The notes: generated by a model not told the origin, from the sequence alone. Counted from the stretch's first letter, positions 26,615-35,221 are shown. The stretch is 51,962 nt of DNA from Pararhodospirillum oryzae (GCF_007992075.1 NZ_BJZO01000017.1:1-51962); one strand, 5' to 3'. Translations and numbers: made by a program.

Positions 26615-29449
26615 TCAGCGTTTGCGGCTTCTCTTTTTCGCGGCGCGCGGGGTGGGGTCCGGCAGGCCGCGCACGCGACGGATCCAGGTGGCCACGTCGG
26701 GGTCAAGGCGGGCCAGGATCCGCTCCGGCTTTTCGGCCGCGTCCACGTCGGCCAGCGCCCGCAGCAGGATGGCCTGGGCCGGGGCCTCGGGCGCCAGATC
26801 CGTGGTCAGCAGTCCGGCGACATCGCGCAACAGCCCCGGATCGCGGCAGGCTCCGGCAAGGCCCGCCACAACGTTCGAGATCCATGAATTGAAACCGGCC
26901 GGGGGATACGGCATGTCGGCGCCGAAGGCGGCGAGACGCGGCAGGATACCGGCCGCCGATGCGAAACCCATCGCGCGGCCTTCGTCCCGGCCGGTCGCGG
27001 CGATGGCCCTCCCGATCTCCTGTCCAAAAAAGTACAGTGGTTTCGCGTTTGCGAATGCCTCGCGGCGGTCGTGAAGGAGGGCGTCCAGGCTCTCCCAGGC
27101 GCGCGCCCGTGCAGCTGCGGCGAAAAGGCCGGCAAGAGCAATCCTCCAGTCGGCAGTGTTCGCGTCCGGCTGGGTGTGGCATAGGTCCATCCATCGACCG
27201 AACAGCGCGATCGCCTGGGGACAGGGAGTCTCGGCCGCACTCTCCAGCACGATCGACACTGACCACATTGCGGTGAACGCCTTGTCGGCGGAGAAGGCCA
27301 ACTCGGCGCTTTCCAAGGCGGTCGCCGCAGCATCTTCCCTCTGCTCCGTGTCCCGGAGCGAGAAAACGACGAGCCTCAGGGCGTCCGCCTGCTCGTCCAC
27401 AGCGCCAGCCTGGGCAGCCAACGCGGCGGCTTCCCGCCCGATTGCGATGGCTTCCTGGTGGTCGCCCCGTTGGCGAAGCGAGAAGGCAACAAGGCCCAAC
27501 GCCATGGCTTGACCCCGGATGTCGTTGGCCTTTTCGGCGAGCGCGGCGGCTTCCCGTCCGGTTGCGAGGACCTCCTGGTGGTCGCCAAGTTCGCCAAGCG
27601 AGAAGGCGACGAGGAGCAACGCCCTGGCCTGCCCCCGGATGTCGTTGGTCTTTTCGGCCAGCGCGGCCGCTTTCCGCCCGGTTGCGATGGCTGCGTCGTG
27701 CTCACCCAAAGCACCGAGAGACCATGCAAGATCCGTTAATCCTTCCGTCCGTGCGGTCGGGGGCCAGTCGTTGAACACGTCCGGGCCAATCCGGCGCAGG
27801 CACGTGACCGCTTCCTGGATTCGATCAAGTTCATCAACAAGCAGAAATGTCCGCTCCAGGGCCAACAGGGCCTCGGCGGTCTTGTCGTTCGCGGTCTCCG
27901 CGAGGGCCCGCGTGAGGGTGCGATCGGCCTCTTCGGCCATGCCCATCCGCGCCAGGGCCTGGGCCTGGATGATTGCCCGGACGAGAGGGTCCCCATCGGC
28001 CCCGCCCAGCCCATAGGCCGTCTCGGGGCAGGCGTCCATGCGCGCGACAATCTCCGCGACCGGCAGCGGCAGGCACCCGGGCCGCACGCTCTCCAGCCGT
28101 TCCAGACGACCGGCCCAATCCGTGCGATAAGGGCTGTCGCCGTCCCCGCCCCCCTCCGCCGCCAGATCGGCGAACACCCGCGCCTCGGCCGGGCGGCCCT
28201 GGTCGAGGTAGGCCAGCGCCTGATCGCGCTGTTCGGTGCGGGAGTAGAAGGCGCGCAGGAAATCCAGGATGGTTGTCAGGGGCGAGTCCTGGGCGCTCTG
28301 GTTGCCCTGGCGCAGGCGGTAGAAATGCACGAACACGCGGTCGGTAACCTGATAGAGCACCGACCGGCCGCCGGGCTCGTCATAGCCCCGGATGATGTCG
28401 GTGCGTTGCAGATCCTGCATGATGCGGGCAATGGCGTTCTGGCCGTCGGCGCCGACCCGGGCGGCCAGATCGGTTTGCGAGGTCGGCTCGCCCCCCCGGA
28501 TGAGGGCGTCCAGCAATCCCTGGGCCAGGGGCGGCAAGTCGTCGATGCGCCGCCGGTAGTAGTCGGCCAGCTTGTCGGCCAGGGCGGTCATGGTCTGGGC
28601 CACGCTCAGGGCGTCTTGCGTGTCCAGCACGTCGGCCAGCAACTGGGCCAAACGGGGGTTGCCGCCAATGAAGTCGGCAATGGCCCGGGCCTTGGCCCGC
28701 CGGTCGTCATCCAGGGGCGGTTTGCCGTGGGAGCGCCGATGACGGTCGAAATAGGCGATGCAGTCCTCCGGGGTCCAGGGGCGCAGGCGGATGGACTGGA
28801 AGGCCTGGAACAGCGGCCGGTCATAGTCCATGTCCACGGTGCCGGTGGCCGTGGCCAGCACCATCACCCGGTTGCCGGGGCGGTCCAGCCATCCGCGCAG
28901 GCGCTGTTCGGCGATCTCCTCCTTGAACAAGGAGGACAGCAGGAAGTCGAAGTTCTCGATGGCCACCACCGCCAGCCCCTGCCCGCCGGGGAACGACCGA
29001 TCGAGTTCCGCTTCCAGGGTGTTGGCGGCCTCGTTCCAGTGCGCGGCCTCCTTCGCCGGGTCGGGCCATTGGAACATGGACTCCGTCCAGCTCCCGTCCT
29101 CGCCGGTGCGCAGGTCGGCCAGCTTGTGGGCGATGTACGCCAGCAGCGCGTGGGGATTGCGCGTGACGTTTTTTTGCTCCTCGGGCAGCAGCACGAACCG
29201 CAGCGGGGCGCTTTCCGTGTCCAGGTCCCCGGCCCGGATCTGGACCAGCCGGGTGAGGAAGGACTTGCCGAACCCGCGCGGGCCGTAAATCAGCACGTGT
29301 TGCAGGGTGCCCGGCGCGGCGGCATGGCTGCGGCGCACCGCGTCCAGGACCTGGGCGGTTTCCTCCTCCCGGCCCGTGGCCAGCGCGCGCACCGCGTCGT
29401 CGGTCATGCGGTGCGTCATGAAGGTTTGGATCAGCGGGTGGTCGCTCAT
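26615..29449 (-). CDS. STAND-like P-loop ATPase with winged helix and TPR repeats
   Basis: A 944-residue multidomain protein. The N-terminal P-loop domain has Walker A GPRGFGKS at residues 56-63 and a Walker B-like VVAIENFD at about 161-168, with Glu-Asn in place of the usual Asp-Asp/Glu; a sensor-like strand VMVLATATGTVD follows. Residues about 320-400 look like a winged helix (TSQTDLAARVGADGQNAIAR). Residues about 570-690 hold TPR-like repeats of exactly 40 residues with shared GDHQE and GREAAALAEKANDIRGQA blocks. The C-terminus is helical and ends in a basic tail (RAAKKRSRKR). It overlaps the upstream ATPase gene by ATGA (29446-29449), so stoichiometric expression is likely. STAND proteins act as switches in signalling or defence; the role here is unknown. 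Confidence 0.85.
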   Translation of the reverse strand: MSDHPLIQTFMTHRMTDDAVRALATGREEETAQVLDAVRRSHAAAPGTLQHVLIYGPRGFGKSFLTRLVQIRAGDLDTESAPLRFVLLPEEQKNVTRNPHALLAYIAHKLADLRTGEDGSWTESMFQWPDPAKEAAHWNEAANTLEAELDRSFPGGQGLAVVAIENFDFLLSSLFKEEIAEQRLRGWLDRPGNRVMVLATATGTVDMDYDRPLFQAFQSIRLRPWTPEDCIAYFDRHRRSHGKPPLDDDRRAKARAIADFIGGNPRLAQLLADVLDTQDALSVAQTMTALADKLADYYRRRIDDLPPLAQGLLDALIRGGEPTSQTDLAARVGADGQNAIARIMQDLQRTDIIRGYDEPGGRSVLYQVTDRVFVHFYRLRQGNQSAQDSPLTTILDFLRAFYSRTEQRDQALAYLDQGRPAEARVFADLAAEGGGDGDSPYRTDWAGRLERLESVRPGCLPLPVAEIVARMDACPETAYGLGGADGDPLVRAIIQAQALARMGMAEEADRTLTRALAETANDKTAEALLALERTFLLVDELDRIQEAVTCLRRIGPDVFNDWPPTARTEGLTDLAWSLGALGEHDAAIATGRKAAALAEKTNDIRGQARALLLVAFSLGELGDHQEVLATGREAAALAEKANDIRGQAMALGLVAFSLRQRGDHQEAIAIGREAAALAAQAGAVDEQADALRLVVFSLRDTEQREDAAATALESAELAFSADKAFTAMWSVSIVLESAAETPCPQAIALFGRWMDLCHTQPDANTADWRIALAGLFAAAARARAWESLDALLHDRREAFANAKPLYFFGQEIGRAIAATGRDEGRAMGFASAAGILPRLAAFGADMPYPPAGFNSWISNVVAGLAGACRDPGLLRDVAGLLTTDLAPEAPAQAILLRALADVDAAEKPERILARLDPDVATWIRRVRGLPDPTPRAAKKRSRKR
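27421..27720 (-). repeat. 120-bp coding repeats (TPR units)
   Basis: Similar blocks (for example GCGGCTTCCCG with following sequence) recur with exact 120-bp spacing at 27421, 27541 and 27661, matching 40-residue TPR-like units in the STAND-like ATPase. The DNA similarity is high enough to suggest recent duplication or gene conversion. Confidence 0.85.
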
Positions 29450-30642
29450 CCCCGGGCCCCCAGGTTGGATTGTTTCCACCACAGGGTCGTCAGGCGCGAG
29501 GCCGGGCGCCACACGCGGTCATCGTTCGCGCCCATGTCGCGATCAAGGAAGCCATCCTCCCGCAGCATGGTCAGGGCGGTGCGGATATCAACCGTGTCGT
29601 AGGGGGGGGACGGTTCCAGCACCGGTTCGGGCCGGCCGTCCGGCGTGTCCAGCACCGCGCGCAGGATCGGCAGAAGAACGCTGTCGGCATGGGCGCGATC
29701 GGTCTCGCGGTACCGGCCCAGGGTCTTGTCGAACTGGTTGATGAACAGATCATGCAGATCGGCCCGCACCTGGCGCCGGAACAGGGCTTCCAGGGTGTCG
29801 GGCGGTGGTGGCGCGGCGCGGTCCAGGGCTTGCAGTCCCTTGACCAGAAAACAGGGATAGAACGCACCACAGGCGCTCAGGAAGGCGCTGGTGTGCTCCG
29901 CCGTCCAGGAGCCGTTCGAGGGCTCGTGCGTGGCCTGGGTAACAAAGGCGCGGGCTTCCTCCTCGGTCAGTTCCGGCACCGTGAACGCCTGAAGGTCGTT
30001 CAGGTGCTCCCTGTCAAATTTGTACTGGCGGACCAGCCCCGTCAGGCCGATGGATCCGGTCAGCAGCATGCGCAGCCCGTTTTCGCGCCATTGCCGCATG
30101 GAGGCGAGCAGGGCATTGACGCGCGCGGCGGCCGTGGCGGGCTCCGCCTGCGCCATGTTGCGGATCAGGAAGGAAAATTCGTCCACGATCAGGGTTTTGG
30201 GGGAGCGATCCCGGGCCAGGGCATCGGCGATTTCGCTGGAAATGAGCGGCCAGTACCCCGAGATCAGATCCTGCGTTTCCGTGCCCTTGGACACCAGCCC
30301 CTTCAAGGCATTGCGCAGTGTCTCCGGCAGGGCCGGGTTGCCGGACAGGAGGTCCAGCATCTTCCCCGGGATCGATTCCTTCGGGATCCCCCTGAGGATG
30401 GCGAACAGGAACTGGTCGATCGAGTTAATGCCCTGGGCATCCACGAAAACGACGGTGTGACCCTCGGTCCTCGCCAGCGTTTCCTGGGCATGAAGGCGCA
30501 AGGTGGATTTGCCGATCCGCCGCAGCCCGAACAGGCTGAGGCCGTTGGTTTCCGACATTTTCCGCATCATGTCGGCTTCAAGCGCGGGGCGGGCGAACCG
30601 CTGGTTTCCCGAAACGGGCCCCCCGTAGAACAGCTCCAGCAT
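29446..30642 (-). CDS. Archaeal-type P-loop ATPase (first gene of two-ATPase operon)
   Basis: A 398-residue ATPase. It opens with LFYGGPVSGNQRFARPALEA and a Walker A GLRRIGKST at residues 39-47. Walker B TLIVDEF is at about 150-156, a sensor-like RMLLTGSIGL follows, and the C-terminal region (IRTALTMLREDGFLDRD, then VWRPASRLTTLWWKQ) looks like a winged helix. This layout resembles the archaeal ATPase / MNS-type STAND families. The ATG at 30640-30642 has a perfect AAAGGAGG 6 nt upstream. Its stop overlaps the start of the 944-residue ATPase. Upstream, within 15-110 nt, are three copies of a 20-bp motif. No nuclease, protease or membrane effector domain is visible. Confidence 0.85.
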   Translation of the reverse strand: MLELFYGGPVSGNQRFARPALEADMMRKMSETNGLSLFGLRRIGKSTLRLHAQETLARTEGHTVVFVDAQGINSIDQFLFAILRGIPKESIPGKMLDLLSGNPALPETLRNALKGLVSKGTETQDLISGYWPLISSEIADALARDRSPKTLIVDEFSFLIRNMAQAEPATAAARVNALLASMRQWRENGLRMLLTGSIGLTGLVRQYKFDREHLNDLQAFTVPELTEEEARAFVTQATHEPSNGSWTAEHTSAFLSACGAFYPCFLVKGLQALDRAAPPPPDTLEALFRRQVRADLHDLFINQFDKTLGRYRETDRAHADSVLLPILRAVLDTPDGRPEPVLEPSPPYDTVDIRTALTMLREDGFLDRDMGANDDRVWRPASRLTTLWWKQSNLGARG

Positions 30643-30656
30643 GGCACGCCTCCTTT

Positions 30657-30692
30657 GTATCCGCGAAATCAGATATCTGAGGTTACGGATAC
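30657..30692. promoter_or_regulatory. 36-bp nested palindrome upstream of the ATPase operon
   Basis: Two head-to-head copies of a 20-bp element, sharing the central ATAT. The plus-strand copy is ATATCTGAGGTTACGGATAC (30673-30692); the minus-strand copy is ATATCTGATTTCGCGGATAC (30676-30657). Outer arms GTATCCG/CGGATAC and core CAGATATCTG are perfect. It lies 15 nt upstream of the ATPase start and abuts its ribosome-binding site. Confidence 0.85.
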
Positions 30693-30730
30693 CATGCCCC
30701 CAGCCCGAGGGCAAGTATGTTCTCTGGCGT

Positions 30731-30750
30731 ATATCTGAAATTTTACATAC
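30731..30750 (+). promoter_or_regulatory. Third copy of the 20-bp element
   Basis: ATATCTGAAATTTTACATAC, same orientation as the right half of the 36-bp palindrome and 58 bp from it start to start. The ATATCTGA block is identical and the ATAC end is kept. Confidence 0.75.
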
Positions 30751-30865
30751 AAGGCTGGGGCGGCCCGGTGTGGGGGGCCGCACGGCGCGCATCGCGGGGT
30801 GTGGTGGAGGAGGCGGCGGCCGGAGGGGGCTTCAAAGGCCCCGAACGTCCGGCCGTCCGGGGGGC

Positions 30866-31666
30866 TTACGCCTGTTCCTCGCCCGGGTCGGCGGGCCCGC
30901 GCCGGCCGTGGCGCAGTTCCTTGACGATGCCGTGCAAGGTGCGGATTTCCTGTTCGGTCAGGGCCGCGCGTTCAAACAATCCCCGGATATTGCGGATCAT
31001 GCCCGGGCGCTTGTCCAGGTTGCGCAGGAAGCCCGAGGCGTCCAGTTCCCGCTCCAGGTGGGTGAAAAAGCCCAGGAGATCGGCCCGGGTCGCCGGGCGG
31101 CTGGCGTTGATCACCAGCTGTTCGGGGGGCGCCTCGCTCGCGGCCTGGAACCACTCGTAGCCCAGCAGCAAAACCGCCTGCGCAAGGTTGAGCGAGCAGT
31201 ACGCGGGATTAAGCGGCACCTCGATCACCGCGTCGGCGAGCGCCACGTCGTCGTTGCCCAGACCGGTCCGCTCGGGCCCGAACAGCACGCCCGAGCGCTC
31301 GCCCTGGGCCCCGAAGGCGCGCAGGTTCGCCGCCGCCGCGCGGGGGGTGAGCACCCATTTCACCATGTCGCGCCGGCGCGCGGTGGTGGCGTACACCCGG
31401 TTCAGGTCGGCAATCGCCGCCTCGACGGTTTCAAAGGGCTGGGCATCGCGCAACAGGCCGTCGGCGCCCGAGGAGGCGGCAATGGCCTTGTCGGCCAGCC
31501 AGTCCTCGCGCGGGGCCACCAGGCGCAGGCGGGTGAGGCCGCAGTTGAGCATGGCGCGGGCCACCATGCCCACGTTTTCCGCCAGTTGCGGACGCACCAA
31601 AACAATCACGGGCGCAGTCGCCGGATCGGCAAGCTGGGCCGCGCGGGTATGGTCGGTTCCGGCCAC
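30866..31666 (-). CDS. trmJ: tRNA (cytidine/uridine-32-2'-O-)-methyltransferase TrmJ
   Basis: SpoU-class SAM-dependent methyltransferase that modifies ribose 32 of tRNA anticodon loops. The product has 266 residues. Motif 1 is LVRPQLAENVGMVARAMLNC; motifs 2 and 3 are VLFGPERTGLGNDD and EVPLNPAYCSLNLAQAVLLL. The C-terminal extension helps bind tRNA. The GTG at 31664-31666 was chosen over an ATG at 31738 because GAGGAAAACCGA precedes the GTG while the upstream ATG has no site and falls in the cimA terminator region. Confidence 0.92.
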   Translation of the reverse strand: MAGTDHTRAAQLADPATAPVIVLVRPQLAENVGMVARAMLNCGLTRLRLVAPREDWLADKAIAASSGADGLLRDAQPFETVEAAIADLNRVYATTARRRDMVKWVLTPRAAAANLRAFGAQGERSGVLFGPERTGLGNDDVALADAVIEVPLNPAYCSLNLAQAVLLLGYEWFQAASEAPPEQLVINASRPATRADLLGFFTHLERELDASGFLRNLDKRPGMIRNIRGLFERAALTEQEIRTLHGIVKELRHGRRGPADPGEEQA

Positions 31667-31710
31667 TCGGTTTTCCTCGGTCCTCGTCTTGTTTAGGGAA
31701 GGGAACAACG

Positions 31711-31758
31711 CCCCCGGGTTTGAATCCGGGGGTGTCATCGTGCCCCCGAAGGGGGGGC
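31711..31758 (-). terminator. Two hairpins after cimA
   Basis: GCCCCC (31742-31747) with GGGGGC (31753-31758), then CCCCCGG (31711-31717) with CCGGGGG (31726-31732), the latter followed on the minus strand by CGTTGTTCCC. They separate cimA from trmJ. Confidence 0.6.
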
Positions 31759-31766
31759 GGGAAGGG

Positions 31767-33365
31767 TCAGGCTGCCTTTTGCCCGCTTTTGAACAGGCGG
31801 TAGGTCAGCGCGTCGTGCAAGGCGTTGAAGCTCGCGTCTATCACGTTGGCCGACACCCCCACGGTGGTCCAGCGGTTGCCCTTGGCGTCGGCGCTTTCAA
31901 TCATCACCCGGGTGACGGCGGCGGTCGCGGCGTCGGGGGTCAGGATGCGCACCTTGTAATCCACCAAACGCAAATCCCCCAGCACGGGATAGACCGGCAG
32001 CAGGACCTTGCGCAAGGCGGCATCCAGGGCGTTGACCGGACCATTGCCCTCGGCCACCGTCATGTGCCGTTCGCCGGCGATTTCCATCTTGATGGTGGCT
32101 TCCGAAAGGGTGATCAGCTCGCCCCGGGCGTTCCAGCGCCGTTCGTCGATCACGCGAAAGCTGCTGAGGCGGAAATACTCGGGCACCTCGGCCAGTTCGC
32201 GCCGCGCCAGCAGTTCGAAGCTGGCTTCGGCGCCATCAAAGGCGAAGCCCTTGGCTTCCATCTGCTTGACCGTTTCGAGCAGGTGGCCGATGCGCTCGTC
32301 CGCGGCGCCGACTTCCAGGCCGATTTCGCGGAAACGGGCCAGCACGTTGGACCGTCCGGCCTGGTTCGACACCAGGATCTGGCGCTGGTTGCCCACCGCT
32401 TCCGGCGGCACGTGTTCATAGCAACGGGGATCGCGCTCCACCGCCGACACATGCAAGCCGCCCTTGTGGGCAAAGGCGCTGTCGCCCACGTAGGGCGCGC
32501 GGCGATCGGGGGCGCGGTTGAGGCGCTCGTCCAGCAGGCGCGAGACATGCTTGAGCCGGGCCAGGTCGTGGGTGGTCAGGCCGGTTTCGTAGCCCAGCTT
32601 CAGCATCAGGCTGGGGATGATGCTGATCAGGTTGGCGTTGCCGCAACGCTCGCCCAGGCCGTTCAAGGTGCCTTGCACCTGCCGCACGCCGGCCATCACG
32701 GCGGCCAGGCTGTTGGCCACCGCGTTTTCGGTGTCGTTGTGGCAGTGGATGCCAAGGTGGGATCCGGGAATGACCTTGGTCACCTCGGCGACGATGCCGG
32801 CAACCTCGCCGGGCAAGGTGCCGCCGTTGGTGTCGCACAGCACCACCCAGCGGGCACCGGCATCCAGGGCGGCCTTCAGGCAGGAAAGCGCGTACTCGGG
32901 ATTGCTTTTGTAGCCATCGAAGAAGTGTTCGGCGTCGAACAGGGCTTCGTTGACGGTGGCGGCGGTGTGGGCGATGGAATCGGCGATCATGCGCCGGTTT
33001 TCATCCAGATCGACCCCCAGCGCCACCTTGCATTGGAAATCCCAGGTCTTGCCGACCAGGGTCACGACCCGGGCCGGCGTGGAAAGCAGGGTCTGCAAGC
33101 CGGGATCGTTGGCGGCGCTGCGCCCGGCGCGGCGGGTCATGCCAAAGGCCGCGAGCTGCCCCCGGGTGAACTCGGGAGGGTGGGCGAAAAAGGTGTCGTC
33201 GGTATCGTTGGCCCCGGGCCAGCCGCCTTCGACGTAATCAATGCCCAGCGCGTCCAGCTCCCGGGCAATGGCCGTCTTGTCGGCGGCGGAGAAGTCAACG
33301 CCCTGGGTCTGCGCGCCGTCGCGCAGGGTGCTGTCGTACAAGTAAACGCGCTTTTCACGGCTCAT
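31767..33365 (-). CDS. cimA: Citramalate synthase
   Basis: Condenses pyruvate and acetyl-CoA to (R)-citramalate, the entry to the threonine-independent isoleucine route and to citramalate-based acetate assimilation. The product has 532 residues. The HMGL-like barrel shows STLRDGAQTQGVDFS, DYVEGGWPGAND, the metal site GIHCHNDTENAVANS, and GTLNGLGERCGNANL. The C-terminal LeuA allosteric domain begins about residue 380 and ends with DASFNALHDALTYRLF, the CimA rather than LeuA type. The ATG at 33363-33365 gives a standard start (MSREKRVYLYDSTLRDG). Confidence 0.94.
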   Translation of the reverse strand: MSREKRVYLYDSTLRDGAQTQGVDFSAADKTAIARELDALGIDYVEGGWPGANDTDDTFFAHPPEFTRGQLAAFGMTRRAGRSAANDPGLQTLLSTPARVVTLVGKTWDFQCKVALGVDLDENRRMIADSIAHTAATVNEALFDAEHFFDGYKSNPEYALSCLKAALDAGARWVVLCDTNGGTLPGEVAGIVAEVTKVIPGSHLGIHCHNDTENAVANSLAAVMAGVRQVQGTLNGLGERCGNANLISIIPSLMLKLGYETGLTTHDLARLKHVSRLLDERLNRAPDRRAPYVGDSAFAHKGGLHVSAVERDPRCYEHVPPEAVGNQRQILVSNQAGRSNVLARFREIGLEVGAADERIGHLLETVKQMEAKGFAFDGAEASFELLARRELAEVPEYFRLSSFRVIDERRWNARGELITLSEATIKMEIAGERHMTVAEGNGPVNALDAALRKVLLPVYPVLGDLRLVDYKVRILTPDAATAAVTRVMIESADAKGNRWTTVGVSANVIDASFNALHDALTYRLFKSGQKAA

Positions 33366-33441
33366 TGGGGTATCCGCCTCGCGGGAAAAAGAACGGGATC
33401 TGGAACAATGCCCGCTTTCCGCCCCGGCCTCAAGCATGGCT

Positions 33442-35028
33442 TCAGCGGTCGTTCTCCCACCCGTCGCCCCGACGCAAACGGAAGCGCTGGATCTTGCCGG
33501 TGGCGGTCTTGGGCAGATCCTCGACGAAATGGAAGGTGCGCGGATACTTGTAGGGCGCGAGGCGGGTCTTGCAGTGGGCCTGCAAGGCGGCTTCCAGCAA
33601 GGGCCCGGCGCTCACCCCGGCGGTGGGCACCACCCAGGCCTCGGGCTTGACCAGGCCGTGCGCGTCCTCGCGCCCGACCACCGCCACTTCCAGCACGGAG
33701 GGGTGTTCAATAAGGGCGCCTTCGATCTCGAAGGGCGAGCACCAGATGCCCCCCACCTTCAGCATGTCGTCGGAACGGCCGTGATAGGTGAAGTAGCCTT
33801 CGGCGTCGCAGGAATAGGTGTCGCCGGTGTCCAGCCAGCCGCGTTCGAACGGGACATCCAGGCGCCCGTTCCCGCGCCAGTAGCCCAAGGTGAGGGACGG
33901 GCCGCGAATCAGCAGCCGCCCCACCTCCCCCACCGGCACCGGGTGGTCGCCATCATCGACGATGCGCGCCTCGAAGCCCTCGACCAGACAGCCGCTGGTG
34001 CCGGGGCGCGGCCTGTCGAGGCGGTTGGAAATGAAAATGTGCAAGGCCTCGGTCGAGCCGATGCCATCGAGCGGCGCAAGCCCGGTGGCGGCGTGCCAGC
34101 GGTGAAACAGATCGGGCGGCAGGGCCTCGCCCGCCGACACGCACAGCCGGAGCGACGACAGATCGGGCGAGCGCGTCTTCAAGGCCTCCAGCAAGGCGGC
34201 GTACAAGGTGGGCACGCCGAAATACACGCTGGGCCGGAAGCGCTCGATCATGGCGAAGGTGTTGGACGGCGTGGGCCGCTCGGCCAGCAGCACCGCCGTG
34301 CCCCCCACCCACAACGGAAACGTCATGGCGTTGCCCAGGCCATAGGCGAAAAACAGCTTGGCGGCCGAAAAACAGATGTCGTCGGCCCGCAGGCCCAAGG
34401 TGCGCACGCCATACAGCTCGGCCGTGGCCACGAGATCGCGGTGCGCGTGCACCACCGCCTTGGGCCGGCCGGTGGATCCCGAGGAATAAAGCCAAAGGCA
34501 CGGCGCTTCCGGTCCCGCGTCCACCGCGTCGAAGGTGTCGGGGCCATGCTCGAACAAAAGGGGCGCGGCCTCGCTGACCGGCAGGGCCACGGGCAAGGCG
34601 TCGGGCACCAGCGACAGCGCGGCCGTGACATCGCTGGCGCAGGCATCGGACCAGATCAACCCCCGGCATCCCGAATGGTCGATCATGAAGGCATAGTCGG
34701 GGGCCCGCAGCAGCGTGTTGACCGGCACCGGTATGATGCCCGCCTTCATCGCTCCCCAGAACAGGAAATAGAAGGCCGGTTCGTCGCGGATCACCAAAAG
34801 CAGCCGGTCGCCCCGGACAAGCCCCAGGCGCACCAGGCCATGGGCCGCCCGGTTGACGCCGTGCGCCAGCGCCTCGTAGGTCAGGACCTGATCCAGGGAA
34901 CACAGCGCCGGCCTGGTGGCCCTTCCTTCGGCCAGGTGGCGGTCGATGAACACGCGCGCGGCGTTGAACCCGGGGGGAAGGTCTTCCCCCGGCATGGCGT
35001 TGGCGTGGGGCGCGTGGGTGGTCATCAT
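33442..35028 (-). CDS. Benzoate-CoA ligase family protein
   Basis: Acyl-adenylate/CoA ligase of 528 residues, closest in feel to benzoate and 4-hydroxybenzoate CoA ligases (BadA/HbaA type). Visible: LWLYSSGSTGRPKAVVHAHRDL (P-loop), FFAYGLGNAMTFPLWVGG, the GIGSTEALHIFISN motif, YHGRSDDMLKVGGIWCSPFEIE, and the catalytic Lys in LPKTATGKIQRFRLR. No other ring-degradation gene is in the window, so the substrate (an aromatic or small carboxylic acid) is open. The start is the ATG at 35028 or the one directly after it at 35025, with GGAGGGA about 12 nt upstream. Confidence 0.85.
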   Translation of the reverse strand: MMTTHAPHANAMPGEDLPPGFNAARVFIDRHLAEGRATRPALCSLDQVLTYEALAHGVNRAAHGLVRLGLVRGDRLLLVIRDEPAFYFLFWGAMKAGIIPVPVNTLLRAPDYAFMIDHSGCRGLIWSDACASDVTAALSLVPDALPVALPVSEAAPLLFEHGPDTFDAVDAGPEAPCLWLYSSGSTGRPKAVVHAHRDLVATAELYGVRTLGLRADDICFSAAKLFFAYGLGNAMTFPLWVGGTAVLLAERPTPSNTFAMIERFRPSVYFGVPTLYAALLEALKTRSPDLSSLRLCVSAGEALPPDLFHRWHAATGLAPLDGIGSTEALHIFISNRLDRPRPGTSGCLVEGFEARIVDDGDHPVPVGEVGRLLIRGPSLTLGYWRGNGRLDVPFERGWLDTGDTYSCDAEGYFTYHGRSDDMLKVGGIWCSPFEIEGALIEHPSVLEVAVVGREDAHGLVKPEAWVVPTAGVSAGPLLEAALQAHCKTRLAPYKYPRTFHFVEDLPKTATGKIQRFRLRRGDGWENDR

Positions 35029-35221
35029 GGCCGGCGCGGTCCCTCCCCCCCTTGTATCGTGAGCCTCCCCTCGCCGTGGGGCCCCGTCTGGAGGGGGCCG
35101 TGGGTCGGGTCCTTGTGACAAGCCCTTGACTGCACCCCAAGCCCGCGCCGCCGTCAAGAGGAGCAACAGGGCCATCGGGTGAAGCGCTGGGGCCCGTCGG
35201 GCCCGGCCGGTCACTTCTGGG

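Noticed and set aside
31711-31732. tRNA T-arm-like GGTTTGAATCC
   Set aside because: The stem pairs as CCCCCGG/CCGGGGG with an 8-nt loop, there is no acceptor or anticodon arm nearby, and it fits a terminator hairpin after cimA.
31188-33650. Plus-strand open frame opposite cimA and trmJ
   Set aside because: Shadow frame; cimA motifs on the other strand are unambiguous.
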